NCBI GenBank assembly: GCA_910580075.1
Contig: CAJTVR010000003.1
Span: 40,239-104,238, forward strand
Reading direction: 5' to 3'
Length of the DNA: 64,000 bases
DNA from: an uncultured Eubacterium sp.
GTDB lineage: Bacteria; Bacillota; Clostridia; Lachnospirales; Lachnospiraceae
Shown piece by piece: positions 8,558-17,043 of the stretch. The first letter of the stretch is position 1. Each line of letters opens with the position of its first letter. The position numbers and the translations under genes are program-made. The notes under the pieces are model-generated. The model saw nothing but the letters and a program-made list of their open reading frames with translations. It ran no database searches and had not been told where the DNA came from.

Positions 8558-11405
8558 ATATGATTCCATAAAAGATTTTTTAAAAAGTTTTATCAGTTCC
8601 AGGCTGCTTGTGCTTTCCCTGATTGTGATTCTGATGGGAGGCGTACTGCTGCAAAGGCTGTTTACCTTGCAGATTATAAACGGGGAGTCTTACCAGGAAA
8701 ATTATACGCTGAGAATCCGCAAAGAACGTGTATTAAACGGTACGCGCGGAAATATATTAGACTGCAATGGAAAAGTGTTAGCTTACAATGAGCTGACTTA
8801 TAAGATTACCATTGAAGATAACGGCACCTACGCCGGAGATTCACAAAGGAATGAAGCACTCAACAGCATTCTTGCACAGATCTTAAAGGTGCTTGATGAA
8901 AACGGAGATGATTATGTCAACGATTTCGATATCCGTTTAAAAAAGAATGGAAAATATGCGTTTCAGTCAGAAGGAACAAGGCTGATGCGTTTCCGGGCAG
9001 ATGTATTTGGCAAAAGCAAAATTGACGATCTTGGCTGGGATAAAGACAAAGGGTACAATACAGCCGAAGCAACTGAAAACCAGATTATTGATTACTTAAG
9101 CGAACGTTACGGACTGGATGAAAGCGATTATCCGAAAAAACTGAAATATCAGATTTTAGTCATCCGCTACGCGCTTGCACAGAACAGTTTTCAGAAATAT
9201 ATTTCCACAACGATAGCAGCCGGCGTCAGTGAAAACACGTTAGCTTATATCAAAGAAAATAAATCCAGCCTGCAAGGGGTGGAAATCGAAGAAGATTACA
9301 TCCGCAAATATACAGACAGCGAATATTTTGCATCTATTATCGGTTATACCGGCAAAATATCTACAACAGAGTATGAAGAATTATCCGAAAAAAATGATTC
9401 TTATTCGCTGACGGACATTATCGGGAAATCCGGTATAGAACAGGTCATGGATGAAAAGCTGCAGGGAAAGAAAGGCTCGGAAACCGTGTTTGTAGATGTC
9501 CGCGGAAAAGAATTAGAGACCACGGACTATAAAGAACCGGCTGCCGGCAATAATGTGTATCTGTCGATTGATGCAGACCTGCAAAAAGCTGTCTACCATT
9601 TATTAGAGCAGGAACTGGCAGGCATATTATATAATCAGATCTTAAATATCAAAGAGTATGTCAATACGACTGGAAAAGCGTCTGATATTAAGATACCGAT
9701 TTATGATGTATATTTTTCACTTATTAATAACAATATTATTGATATTTCACATTTTACGCACAAATCCGCATCGGATACAGAAAAAGCTGTGGCATCTATT
9801 TACCAGAGCCATTTTGATTCTGTGATGTCCAGAATCCGTGACCAGTGCATGTCTTCCATGCCGGAAACTTATCAGGCAGCTATGGAAGAATACCAGAATT
9901 ATTACAGCTACATTATGAAAATGCTGCAGGACCATAAAGTACTGTTACCAGACCGCATTGATAAAACAGATGAAACGTATCTTGCATGGACAAAAGATGA
10001 AACGATCAGCTTAAAAGAATATTTAGGCCATTGTATCAATGCAGGATGGATTGATTATAATGTATTCCAGACAGAAGAAGAATATTCGGATTCTTCTGAA
10101 ATCTATTCCGATTTGATTGATTACATCATTGAATCGCTAAAAGACGACGAAGGATTTCAGAAAAAAATCTACCAGTATCTGATTAAACAGGATATGGTAA
10201 GCGGCACGCAGTTATGCCTGATTTTATATGACCAGAAACTGATTAAACAGGATGCTGAAAAACGGGCACAGTTACAAAACGGTACAATTTCTGCGTTTTC
10301 TTTCCTCAAAGAACGGATTCGCGATATGGAAATCACGCCGGGACAGTTAGCACTGGATCCATGTACGGCATCCTGCGTTATTACAGATGTAAATACAGGT
10401 GAATTAAAAGCGCTCGTATCTTATCCGGGCTATGATAACAACCGGCTGGCAAATACTGTAGATGCGGAATATTTTGCAAGGCTTCAGACTGACCGCTCAG
10501 AGCCGATGTACAATCATGCGACACAGGAGCGTACGGCACCAGGCTCTACGTTTAAAATGGTGACTGCAACAACCGGACTGACCGAAGGTATTATCAGCCC
10601 TTCCACCAAAATAAACAGCCAGGGTCAATTTGAACTGGTAGATAATGAACCAAAATGCTGGATTTATCCGTCCCGCCATGGAATGCTCGATGTAACGAAC
10701 GCCATCCGGGTATCCTGCAATTATTTCTTTTATCAGGTAGGATATGATTTAAGTCTTGTCGGAAACACGTACAGTGACCCGACCGGTATCCGCAAGATTA
10801 CCGACTATGCAAAAGAGTACGGCCTGGGGGATAAGACCGGTATAGAAATTCCGGAAAATGAGCCTCAGATTGCGGACCAGTTTCCGGTTATGGCTTCCAT
10901 CGGACAGAGTAATCATAACTATGCGACGGTACATCTTGCACGCTATGTCACTGCAGTAGCCAACAAAGGCACGGTTTATAACTATACGCTGTTAAAACAG
11001 CTGACAGATAATGAAGGAAATGTGATAGAAGAGTATGAGCCGTCTGTAAAAAATACCATGGATAATATTGCTGACAGCACCTGGAATGCAATTCAGGAAG
11101 GAAACCGTCTGGTTGTGGCAGATTTAGCTGAATTTAAAGATTTTCCGATTGTTGTAGCTGGAAAGACCGGAACGGCGCAGCAGGTGCCTACCAGAGGAAA
11201 TCATGCTTTATTTGTCGGTTACGCTCCGTATAAAAAACCGGAAATTTCCATTGCGACAAAGATTGCATACGGATATACATCGCATAATGCGGCAGATGTT
11301 TCTGCGCAGATTTTAAAATATTACTTTGAGCTGGAAGACCGTGATACCCTGTTAAATGGCAAGGCAGAAGATGTCAGCAATTCTTCCAACGGATTTACAG
11401 ATTAG
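8550..11405 (+). CDS. mrdA: Penicillin-binding protein 2, elongation transpeptidase
   Basis: A class B transpeptidase that cross-links lateral peptidoglycan with RodA. The start is TTG 8550, 11 bases after GGAG; no in-frame ATG lies nearby. An N-terminal membrane helix (about residues 19-38) precedes the pedestal domain with VLNGTRGNILDCNGKVLAYNE. The catalytic motifs are S666-T-F-K, S722-C-N and K872-T-G. At 951 residues it is much longer than E. coli PBP2 (about 630). The excess is an acidic, helix-rich region at about 350-600 between pedestal and transpeptidase motifs. Long PBP2 forms occur in Clostridia; the role of the insert is unknown. Confidence 0.95.
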   Translation: MYEYDSIKDFLKSFISSRLLVLSLIVILMGGVLLQRLFTLQIINGESYQENYTLRIRKERVLNGTRGNILDCNGKVLAYNELTYKITIEDNGTYAGDSQRNEALNSILAQILKVLDENGDDYVNDFDIRLKKNGKYAFQSEGTRLMRFRADVFGKSKIDDLGWDKDKGYNTAEATENQIIDYLSERYGLDESDYPKKLKYQILVIRYALAQNSFQKYISTTIAAGVSENTLAYIKENKSSLQGVEIEEDYIRKYTDSEYFASIIGYTGKISTTEYEELSEKNDSYSLTDIIGKSGIEQVMDEKLQGKKGSETVFVDVRGKELETTDYKEPAAGNNVYLSIDADLQKAVYHLLEQELAGILYNQILNIKEYVNTTGKASDIKIPIYDVYFSLINNNIIDISHFTHKSASDTEKAVASIYQSHFDSVMSRIRDQCMSSMPETYQAAMEEYQNYYSYIMKMLQDHKVLLPDRIDKTDETYLAWTKDETISLKEYLGHCINAGWIDYNVFQTEEEYSDSSEIYSDLIDYIIESLKDDEGFQKKIYQYLIKQDMVSGTQLCLILYDQKLIKQDAEKRAQLQNGTISAFSFLKERIRDMEITPGQLALDPCTASCVITDVNTGELKALVSYPGYDNNRLANTVDAEYFARLQTDRSEPMYNHATQERTAPGSTFKMVTATTGLTEGIISPSTKINSQGQFELVDNEPKCWIYPSRHGMLDVTNAIRVSCNYFFYQVGYDLSLVGNTYSDPTGIRKITDYAKEYGLGDKTGIEIPENEPQIADQFPVMASIGQSNHNYATVHLARYVTAVANKGTVYNYTLLKQLTDNEGNVIEEYEPSVKNTMDNIADSTWNAIQEGNRLVVADLAEFKDFPIVVAGKTGTAQQVPTRGNHALFVGYAPYKKPEISIATKIAYGYTSHNAADVSAQILKYYFELEDRDTLLNGKAEDVSNSSNGFTD

Positions 11406-11422
11406 CTTAAAGGGGGAGCAGG

Positions 11423-12121
11423 ATGACACAGGCAGTCATGATAAAGAGCAAATCTTACGGCATCCATCTCGTGCTGAACGCTGAGATGACATTCCCGGAT
11501 CTGCTTGAAGCAGTTATTGCGAAATTTAAAGAATCAGGTATGTTTTTTAAAGATGCAAAAATCGGGATTTCGTTTGAGGGTTATGAACTTTCCTTTGAAC
11601 AGGAATATGAGCTGATTGCAGCGATAGAAGCAAATTCCACAATTAATATCGTCTGCATCATGGAGCACGGGGACATCCGTGAAGCCTGCGTGCTTGCAGA
11701 TACGGAAGCGCTGATACGTGAAAGAGTTACAAACCATGCCGTATTTCATTACGGTTCTTTAAAGCCCGGGGACGATATTTCCTATGATGCCGGAGCGGTT
11801 GTAATTGGAAACATCCCCAAAGGGGCAAGAATAAGGGCCGGGGGCAATATTATTGTATTTGGCGTATTAGGCGGTTTTGCACATGCGGGAGCATATGGAG
11901 GAGATTCTGCTGCATGCATCGCAGCATTATCCATAGATACGAATCAGCTTCAAATCGGAAGCATCCTGTTTATGCCGCAGGAAAAAGAAGAAAAGAAAAA
12001 AAACAAAGGCGGGCTTTTCAAAAGAAAAAAGCCGGATGAAACATTTTCACCACAGATAGCACGTGTTCAGGACGGACATGTCATAATGGAACCTTGTACA
12101 AAAGATTTATTACAATTTTAG
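11423..12121 (+). CDS. minC: Septum site-determining protein MinC
   Basis: An FtsZ inhibitor that blocks polar septation when activated by MinD. 232 residues: an N-terminal FtsZ-binding domain (about 1-100) and a C-terminal right-handed beta-helix domain with GDDISYDAGAVVIGNIPKGARIRAGGNIIVFGVLGGFAHAGAYG, strongly diagnostic of MinC. A lysine-rich stretch (KEEKKKNKGGLFKRKK) interrupts the C-terminal tail. GGGGGAG precedes the ATG, 17 bases after the PBP2 stop. A pair of hairpins beginning at the stop codon separates it from minD. Confidence 0.95.
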   Translation: MTQAVMIKSKSYGIHLVLNAEMTFPDLLEAVIAKFKESGMFFKDAKIGISFEGYELSFEQEYELIAAIEANSTINIVCIMEHGDIREACVLADTEALIRERVTNHAVFHYGSLKPGDDISYDAGAVVIGNIPKGARIRAGGNIIVFGVLGGFAHAGAYGGDSAACIAALSIDTNQLQIGSILFMPQEKEEKKKNKGGLFKRKKPDETFSPQIARVQDGHVIMEPCTKDLLQF

Positions 12122-12245
12122 CCAGATACTCCGCAGCAAGGCTGACGGGGTATCAAAATTGCAGCGCAGCAAAGCTGCGGGATATCTGGCCCTCGCGGCA
12201 GACGCCAAATGCACGTGAAGGCATGCACCCGGCTCATTGCCCGCG
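12121..12245. repeat. Two adjacent imperfect hairpins in the minC-minD gap
   Basis: The 149-base gap between minC and minD is occupied by two inverted repeats. The first pairs 12121-12137 with 12174-12190 (GCCAGATA...CCGCAGC against GCTGCGG...TATCTGGC, 15 of 17 positions), starting on the last base of the minC stop codon. The second has outer CGCGG / CCGCG arms at 12194-12198 and 12241-12245. Neither is followed by a T-run, so they are not classical terminators. They may be a REP-like intergenic repeat or an mRNA-processing or stability element; only this copy was recognised in the window. Confidence 0.5.
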
Positions 12246-12270
12246 AAAATAAATCAGGAGGATTCATAAT

Positions 12271-13062
12271 ATGTGTGAAGTTATTGTAATTACATCAGGA
12301 AAAGGCGGTGTCGGCAAAACTACGACTACAGCGAATGTAGGATGTGCCCTTGCCATGCTTGGCAAAAAAGTAGTTTTGATTGACACCGATATCGGACTGA
12401 GGAATCTGGATGTTGTCATGGGATTAGAAAACAGGATTTTATACAATCTTGTAGATGTCATAAAAGGAAGCTGCCGGATGAAGCAGGCGCTTATTAAAGA
12501 CAAACGCCACCCGACCCTTTACCTGATTCCTTCCGCACAGACATGCGATAAAACGGCAGTCACTCCGCAGCAGATGAAAAAGCTGACAGACGGACTGCGG
12601 GAGGATTTTGATTACATACTTCTGGACTGTCCTGCAGGCATCGAGCAGGGTTTTCAAAACGCAATTGCCGGAGCTGACCGGGCAATTGTCGTAACAACAC
12701 CGGAGGTATCAGCAATCCGTGATGCAGACCGCATTATCGGACTTTTGAAAAATGCAGAAATGCCTCAGATTGAACTGTTAATCAACCGTGTACGCATGGA
12801 TATGGTCAGAAGAGGCGATATGATGTCATTAAAAGATGTCTGCGAGATACTTCCCATTCCATTAATCGGCGCAGTGCCGGATGATGAAAACATTGTAATT
12901 TCCACAAACCAGGGTGAACCTTTGTCAGGGCTTGATTCTTTGTCAGGACAGGCATACCAGAATATCTGCCGCCGTATCTGCGGTGAAAAACTGCCGATCA
13001 TGGACCTTGGCCAGAAAAAAGTATGGTTTCAGCGTTTTCGCGGATTAACCAGGCGTGTATAG
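12271..13062 (+). CDS. minD: Septum site-determining ATPase MinD
   Basis: A ParA/MinD-type ATPase that places MinC on the membrane. 263 residues. The deviant Walker A KGGVGKTTT lies at residues 11-19, followed by LIDTDIGLRNLDVVMG and DYILLDCPAGIEQGF (Walker B region). VTTPEVSAIRDADRIIGLL matches the family. The C-terminal end is basic and amphipathic (KVWFQRFRGLTRRV), in keeping with a membrane-targeting helix. AGGAGG lies upstream. It is followed by minE after 11 bases. Confidence 0.97.
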   Translation: MCEVIVITSGKGGVGKTTTTANVGCALAMLGKKVVLIDTDIGLRNLDVVMGLENRILYNLVDVIKGSCRMKQALIKDKRHPTLYLIPSAQTCDKTAVTPQQMKKLTDGLREDFDYILLDCPAGIEQGFQNAIAGADRAIVVTTPEVSAIRDADRIIGLLKNAEMPQIELLINRVRMDMVRRGDMMSLKDVCEILPIPLIGAVPDDENIVISTNQGEPLSGLDSLSGQAYQNICRRICGEKLPIMDLGQKKVWFQRFRGLTRRV

Positions 13063-13073
13063 GAGGCATGTTC

Positions 13074-13361
13074 ATGAGATTTTTACGGTTTATATTTCGA
13101 AGAAATTCCAAAGATGTGGCGATGGACCGCCTGAAGCTGCTGCTGATTTCAGATAGAACAGACTGTTCTGCAGATATGCTGGAAATGATAAAAAATGATA
13201 TTATCCAGGTGATTTCCAAATATATGGAAATCGATACAGAAGGACTTGATATTCAGATCACACGCACGGTATCACAGACGCATAACGGCAGCGTGCCTGC
13301 ACTTTATGCAAATATCCCGATTGTATGTGTCAAACACCAGCCTGAATATCAGGAGTATTAA
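13074..13361 (+). CDS. minE: Cell division topological specificity factor MinE
   Basis: A small protein (95 residues) that stimulates MinD ATPase and confines MinCD to the poles. The start chosen is ATG 13074, 7 bases after AGGAGG; the ATG at 13068 is only one base from the ribosome site. The N-terminus RFLRFIFRRNSKDVAMDRLKLLLISDRTD resembles the MinE membrane-binding and MinD-contact region (consensus around AKERLQ.l...R), and the C-terminal part resembles the dimerisation domain. The presence of MinE rather than DivIVA alone suggests the oscillating Min system used by many Clostridia. Confidence 0.9.
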   Translation: MRFLRFIFRRNSKDVAMDRLKLLLISDRTDCSADMLEMIKNDIIQVISKYMEIDTEGLDIQITRTVSQTHNGSVPALYANIPIVCVKHQPEYQEY

Positions 13362-13407
13362 AAACAGCCGTATACATACTATTTGAGAAAACCCGGAGGC
13401 ATTCACT

Positions 13408-14508
13408 ATGTTTAAAATGTATTCCATAAAAGATTACCGTTTCCGATTGTGCCTTTATGTCATTTCCGTGACTGTGATCGGCATTTTAGTAATCGGAAGT
13501 GCCAGGGAATCGGTACAGGACAAGCAGATCCTCGGGCTGATGCTCGGGCTTGCAGCCATGCTCGTGCTGTCACTGTTTGACTATTCGTTTCTGCTGAAGC
13601 TGGCCTGGCCAATGTATTTTGGAAACATCGCCCTTCTTACTGCCGTTATTATCATGGGCAAGGGCTCACATGGTGCAACAAGATGGATTGAAATTGCCGG
13701 AATCCGGTTCCAGCCGTCCGAATTATCCAAAATCGTAATTATCCTGTTTTTTTCGTACTTTTTTATGCGCTATCAGGAGCAGATTAATACATTCCGGGCG
13801 CTGGCAGTTACAGCGGTGCTGATTGCAGTTCCGCTCGGTCTGGTCCTGCAGTCAGACTTATCTACTACGATTGTAACTACATTAATTTTCATTACCCTCT
13901 TGTATATTGCCGGAATAAGTTATAAAATAATTGGAAGAGCGGCAGCTGTCTGCATACCTGCAGCAATTGTTGTACTGTACCTGATTATGCAGCCGGACCA
14001 GACGATTATCAAAGGCTATCAGGTGAACAGGATTTTAGGCTGGCGTTATCCGCAGAAATATCCGGATATTGCATACCAGCAGCAGAATTCCATTATGGCA
14101 ATCGGTTCCGGGCAGCTGTGGGGTAAGGGACTGAACAATGATAATTTTGATTCGGTTAAAAATGGAAATTTCATTTCAGAACCGCAGACAGACTTTATCT
14201 TCTCTGTAGTCGGGGAAGAACTTGGATTTGTCGGGGCAGCGGCAGTTATTATCCTGCTGATGCTCATTTCACTGGAATGCATTCTGATTGGCAGAAAGGC
14301 AAAAGATTTATCCGGACGCCTGATCTGCTGCGGTATGGCGGCCCTTGTCGGTTTTCAGAGTTTTGTAAATATTTCGGTTACAACCGGCCTTCTGCCAAAT
14401 ACAGGACTGCCTCTTCCATTTGTCAGTTATGGACTGACGTCTTTAGTCTCGCTGTATATAGGAATAGGTATTGTACTGAATGTGGGCCTGCAGCCAAGAA
14501 AATATTAG
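13408..14508 (+). CDS. rodA: SEDS peptidoglycan glycosyltransferase RodA
   Basis: A SEDS-family polymerase that works with PBP2 in wall elongation; 366 residues, about ten membrane segments. Family signatures include GSHGATRWIEIAGIRFQPSELSKI, the aspartate region LVLQSDLSTTIV, and TGLLPNTGLPLPFVSYGLTSLVSLYIGIGI near the C-terminus. It lies after minE and encodes the partner of the PBP2 made five genes upstream. The proximity of the PBP2 gene argues for RodA over FtsW. Confidence 0.93.
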   Translation: MFKMYSIKDYRFRLCLYVISVTVIGILVIGSARESVQDKQILGLMLGLAAMLVLSLFDYSFLLKLAWPMYFGNIALLTAVIIMGKGSHGATRWIEIAGIRFQPSELSKIVIILFFSYFFMRYQEQINTFRALAVTAVLIAVPLGLVLQSDLSTTIVTTLIFITLLYIAGISYKIIGRAAAVCIPAAIVVLYLIMQPDQTIIKGYQVNRILGWRYPQKYPDIAYQQQNSIMAIGSGQLWGKGLNNDNFDSVKNGNFISEPQTDFIFSVVGEELGFVGAAAVIILLMLISLECILIGRKAKDLSGRLICCGMAALVGFQSFVNISVTTGLLPNTGLPLPFVSYGLTSLVSLYIGIGIVLNVGLQPRKY

Positions 14509-14527
14509 AAACGGGGTGATATACAGA

Positions 14528-14923
14528 ATGAATATTGGATTAATCGCACATGACTCAAAGAAAAAACTTATGCAGAATTTTTGTATTGCATACCGTGGTA
14601 TTTTATGTAAAAATGAATTATTCGCAACAGGTACAACCGGCCGTCTGATTGAAGAAGTAGCAAATCTTTCGATTCACAAATATCTTGCCGGGCATCTGGG
14701 AGGCGCACAGCAGCTGAGTGCGCAGATTGAGCAGAATGACATTGACCTTGTAATATTTCTGCGTGACCCTATGACGCCAAAAAAACACGAGCCTGATGTC
14801 AATAATGTTGTAAAACTATGTGATACCTATAATATTCCGCTGGCAACAAATCTTGCTACAGCAGAACTTTTAATTAAATCGTTAGACAGAGGAGATTTAG
14901 AGTGGCGTGAAATGTACAGATAA
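14528..14923 (+). CDS. mgsA: Methylglyoxal synthase
   Basis: Converts dihydroxyacetone phosphate to methylglyoxal and phosphate, a bypass of lower glycolysis. 131 residues with the start ATG 14528 (GGGGTGAT upstream; the longer frame is not needed). Signature segments are NIGLIAHDSKK, ATGTTGRLIEE, AGHLGGAQQLSAQI and FLRDPMTPKKHEPDVNNVVKLCD, which together include the catalytic aspartates and phosphate-binding residues. Its position after rodA is common in Clostridia. The stop overlaps the next reading frame. Confidence 0.96.
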   Translation: MNIGLIAHDSKKKLMQNFCIAYRGILCKNELFATGTTGRLIEEVANLSIHKYLAGHLGGAQQLSAQIEQNDIDLVIFLRDPMTPKKHEPDVNNVVKLCDTYNIPLATNLATAELLIKSLDRGDLEWREMYR

Positions 14924-15899
14924 CAGACGGTTTCGTCTGGCTGCCCTAGGTGTGGCAGGAATGCTTTTATTTGCCGGCTGCGGTTCTAAAACATATGAGC
15001 TGGAACATCCTTACGATGTTTACGGAACATCGATTCACTATGCATCTTTGTATCCGCAGGGAGATTCGCATGCTGAGGCTCTTCCTTATTTTGCCAGAGA
15101 TTTATGTACGGCTGCAGCTGCTTCTGCCGGTACTCCTGTACCAGGAGACAGCTCGGCAGAAGCAGCCGGAGTATTTCATCTGGAAGAAAAAACGGTTACA
15201 TATTCCAAAAACATATATAAAAAACTGTATCCGGCAAGTACTACAAAAATACTGACCGCATACACTGCATTAAAACACGCAGACCTTAAAGATATGGTGA
15301 CAGTAAGCGCCCAGGCCGCAAACCAGGCAGGCGATTCTTCTGTCTGCGGTCTGCATGCAGGCGACAGACTCTCCCTGGAAGAGCTGCTGTACGGCCTTTT
15401 ACTGGAAAGCGGCAATGATGCGGCATCAGCTATTGCAGAGCATGTATCAGGAAGCAGTGAAGCATTTGCAGCACTGATGAATGAAGAGGCCGCCGCTATG
15501 GGCGCTACGCGTTCCCATTTTGTCAATCCCCACGGGCTGCATGATGAAGAGCATTATACATGTGTCTACGACCTGTATCTGATGCTGAACACTGCTTTGC
15601 AGGATGAAAAATTCGAAAAAATCATTCGTGCACATAAGCGTACTGCCGTTTACAGCGATGCAGGCGGAAACCAGGTGACTCAGGAGTGGGAAACTACGGA
15701 CAAGTTCTTAAACGGAGAAGTGCAGCCGCCAAATGGGATTTCCGTGATTGGAGGAAAGACCGGGACTACGAATGCCGCCGGGTACTGTCTGGCTTTATAT
15801 AGTAAAAATACGGCTGGCGAACCAGTCATTTCGATTGTGCTGAAAGCAGACAGCAGTGATAATCTTTATTCGCTAATGGGGGAGCTTATGCAGAGATAG
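14907..15899 (+). CDS. D-alanyl-D-alanine carboxypeptidase (S11), lipoprotein form
   Basis: A penicillin-binding D,D-carboxypeptidase that trims the terminal D-Ala of stem peptides outside the cell. The GTG start at 14907 overlaps mgsA by 17 bases. The N-terminus has basic residues, a hydrophobic stretch and LLFAGC, a lipobox, so membrane anchoring through a lipid-modified cysteine is predicted rather than the C-terminal helix of DacA. Catalytic motifs are S111-T-T-K, S168-G-N and K284-T-G. The 330-residue length lacks the C-terminal extension of DacA/DacF. Confidence 0.93.
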   Translation: MKCTDNRRFRLAALGVAGMLLFAGCGSKTYELEHPYDVYGTSIHYASLYPQGDSHAEALPYFARDLCTAAAASAGTPVPGDSSAEAAGVFHLEEKTVTYSKNIYKKLYPASTTKILTAYTALKHADLKDMVTVSAQAANQAGDSSVCGLHAGDRLSLEELLYGLLLESGNDAASAIAEHVSGSSEAFAALMNEEAAAMGATRSHFVNPHGLHDEEHYTCVYDLYLMLNTALQDEKFEKIIRAHKRTAVYSDAGGNQVTQEWETTDKFLNGEVQPPNGISVIGGKTGTTNAAGYCLALYSKNTAGEPVISIVLKADSSDNLYSLMGELMQR

Positions 15900-16003
15900 C
15901 AAAACCGCTGTCCGGATACTGAATCAGCGTGTCTGACCTGTTTCAGTGTTCCCCCTGGAATCTGTCTGCTGAAAATAACATATATTTTATGATTTATTAA
16001 TTC

Positions 16004-16033
16004 GACCATCTGGCATCAGACTGGTCTTTTTAA
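16004..16033 (+). terminator. Putative intrinsic terminator after the rod/min/dac block
   Basis: GACCATCTG and CAGACTGGTC form a short stem with a GCAT loop and one bulged base, followed directly by TTTTTAAATTTT. It lies 105 bases after the carboxypeptidase stop and ends the long same-strand gene run. Confidence 0.6.
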
Positions 16034-16123
16034 ATTTTAAGACTTTCTGCCGGTATATGTTACCTTTTCCGCAGGTTTTGAAATACCTATTTTCTTGAAA
16101 TACCTATATTTTTGAAATAGCAG

Positions 16124-16152
16124 TTGTATTTTGTCCCAAAATATTTTATAAT
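16124..16152 (+). promoter_or_regulatory. Sigma-A-type promoter upstream of the small P-loop gene
   Basis: TTGTAT (16124-16129) and TATAAT (16147-16152) are separated by 17 bases, 61 bases before the ATG at 16213. The -10 is consensus, the -35 is weak. Confidence 0.55.
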
Positions 16153-16212
16153 GAATTTATTAGATAGAATTCGCTAGAAGACTCATTTAATAACATGCAG
16201 GAGGAGAGAATA

Positions 16213-16632
16213 ATGGTCGAGATTATTTGCGGAAAAAAGGGTAAAGGAAAAACAAAACATCTGCTGGATAAAGCAAATGTATCTATTAAAAATGCGCAGG
16301 GGAATGTAGTATATCTGGATAAAAGCCAGAAACATATGTATGAACTGAATAACAAAATACGTCTGATTAATGTAACAGATTTTCCGGTTTCAAACTGTGA
16401 TGAATTTTTAGGATTCATCTGCGGCATTGTATCCCAGGATCATGATTTGCAGGAGATGTATTTAGACAGCTTTGTAACGATTGCAGGACTTAAGGATGAG
16501 CAGCTGCAGCATGCAATTGAAAAACTGGATATTATCAGTGAAAAGTATAATGTGAAATTTATCTTAAGCATATCGAAGGACGAACAGGACTTACCAGAAT
16601 GTGCTAAAGCAAAAGTAATTATATCTTTGTAA
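16213..16632 (+). CDS. Small P-loop protein of unknown function
   Basis: A 139-residue protein beginning at ATG 16213 (GAGGAG 9 bases upstream; an upstream in-frame ATG has no ribosome site). Near the N-terminus is EIICGKKGKGKTKHLL, a Walker A-like loop with GKGKT, followed by NVVYLDKSQKHMYEL. No clear Walker B is seen, and the protein is much shorter than usual AAA proteins. Homologues in Clostridia are often labelled ATP-binding or PilT-like protein; I do not assign a function. It has its own promoter and a strong terminator, so it is probably monocistronic. Confidence 0.75.
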   Translation: MVEIICGKKGKGKTKHLLDKANVSIKNAQGNVVYLDKSQKHMYELNNKIRLINVTDFPVSNCDEFLGFICGIVSQDHDLQEMYLDSFVTIAGLKDEQLQHAIEKLDIISEKYNVKFILSISKDEQDLPECAKAKVIISL

Positions 16633-16644
16633 GAATTCTTATGT

Positions 16645-16679
16645 AAGGTGTCTTAAACTGCTTAAGACACCTTGTTTTA
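16645..16679. terminator. Strong intrinsic terminator, probably bidirectional
   Basis: A perfect 12-base stem, AAGGTGTCTTAA (16645-16656) with TTAAGACACCTT (16662-16673), a 5-base loop, then GTTTTAT. It lies between the converging P-loop gene (+) and DUF378 gene (-) and can serve both. Confidence 0.8.
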
Positions 16680-16695
16680 TGCCTGGCCTGTATGA

Positions 16696-16908
16696 TTATG
16701 CCTGATCCATAGAGCGTATGCGCCCGTAAGCACTAAGCAGATACAGTCCGCCAATGCCTACAAGTGCATATACAATCCTTGAAAGCCAGGACATATTTCC
16801 AAAAAGGAATGCCACTAAGTCAAACCGGAAAAATCCGATCAGTCCCCAGTTGACTGCACCAATAATTACAAGGGTCAGCAGCGTGTAATCTAAAAACTTT
16901 GAATTCAT
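16696..16908 (-). CDS. DUF378 family small membrane protein
   Basis: A 70-residue protein with two predicted membrane helices (about residues 7-27 and 42-60). LVIIGAVNWGLIGFFRFDLVAFLFG is the characteristic DUF378 segment. The function is unknown. It is preceded by AAGGAGG at good spacing, so translation should be efficient. It stands alone on the minus strand between two plus-strand blocks. Confidence 0.88.
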   Translation of the reverse strand: MNSKFLDYTLLTLVIIGAVNWGLIGFFRFDLVAFLFGNMSWLSRIVYALVGIGGLYLLSAYGRIRSMDQA

Positions 16909-17043
16909 AAGAATTACCTCCTTTTAGGATAGTATGAACCACTGAGAAATGATTCATGCATCCAATATTTTGAAATTCATCAGGAAACGGATGCATTTTA
17001 AATAAGAAAATCAAATAAGAACAAGAAAGAACAGGATACAGCT

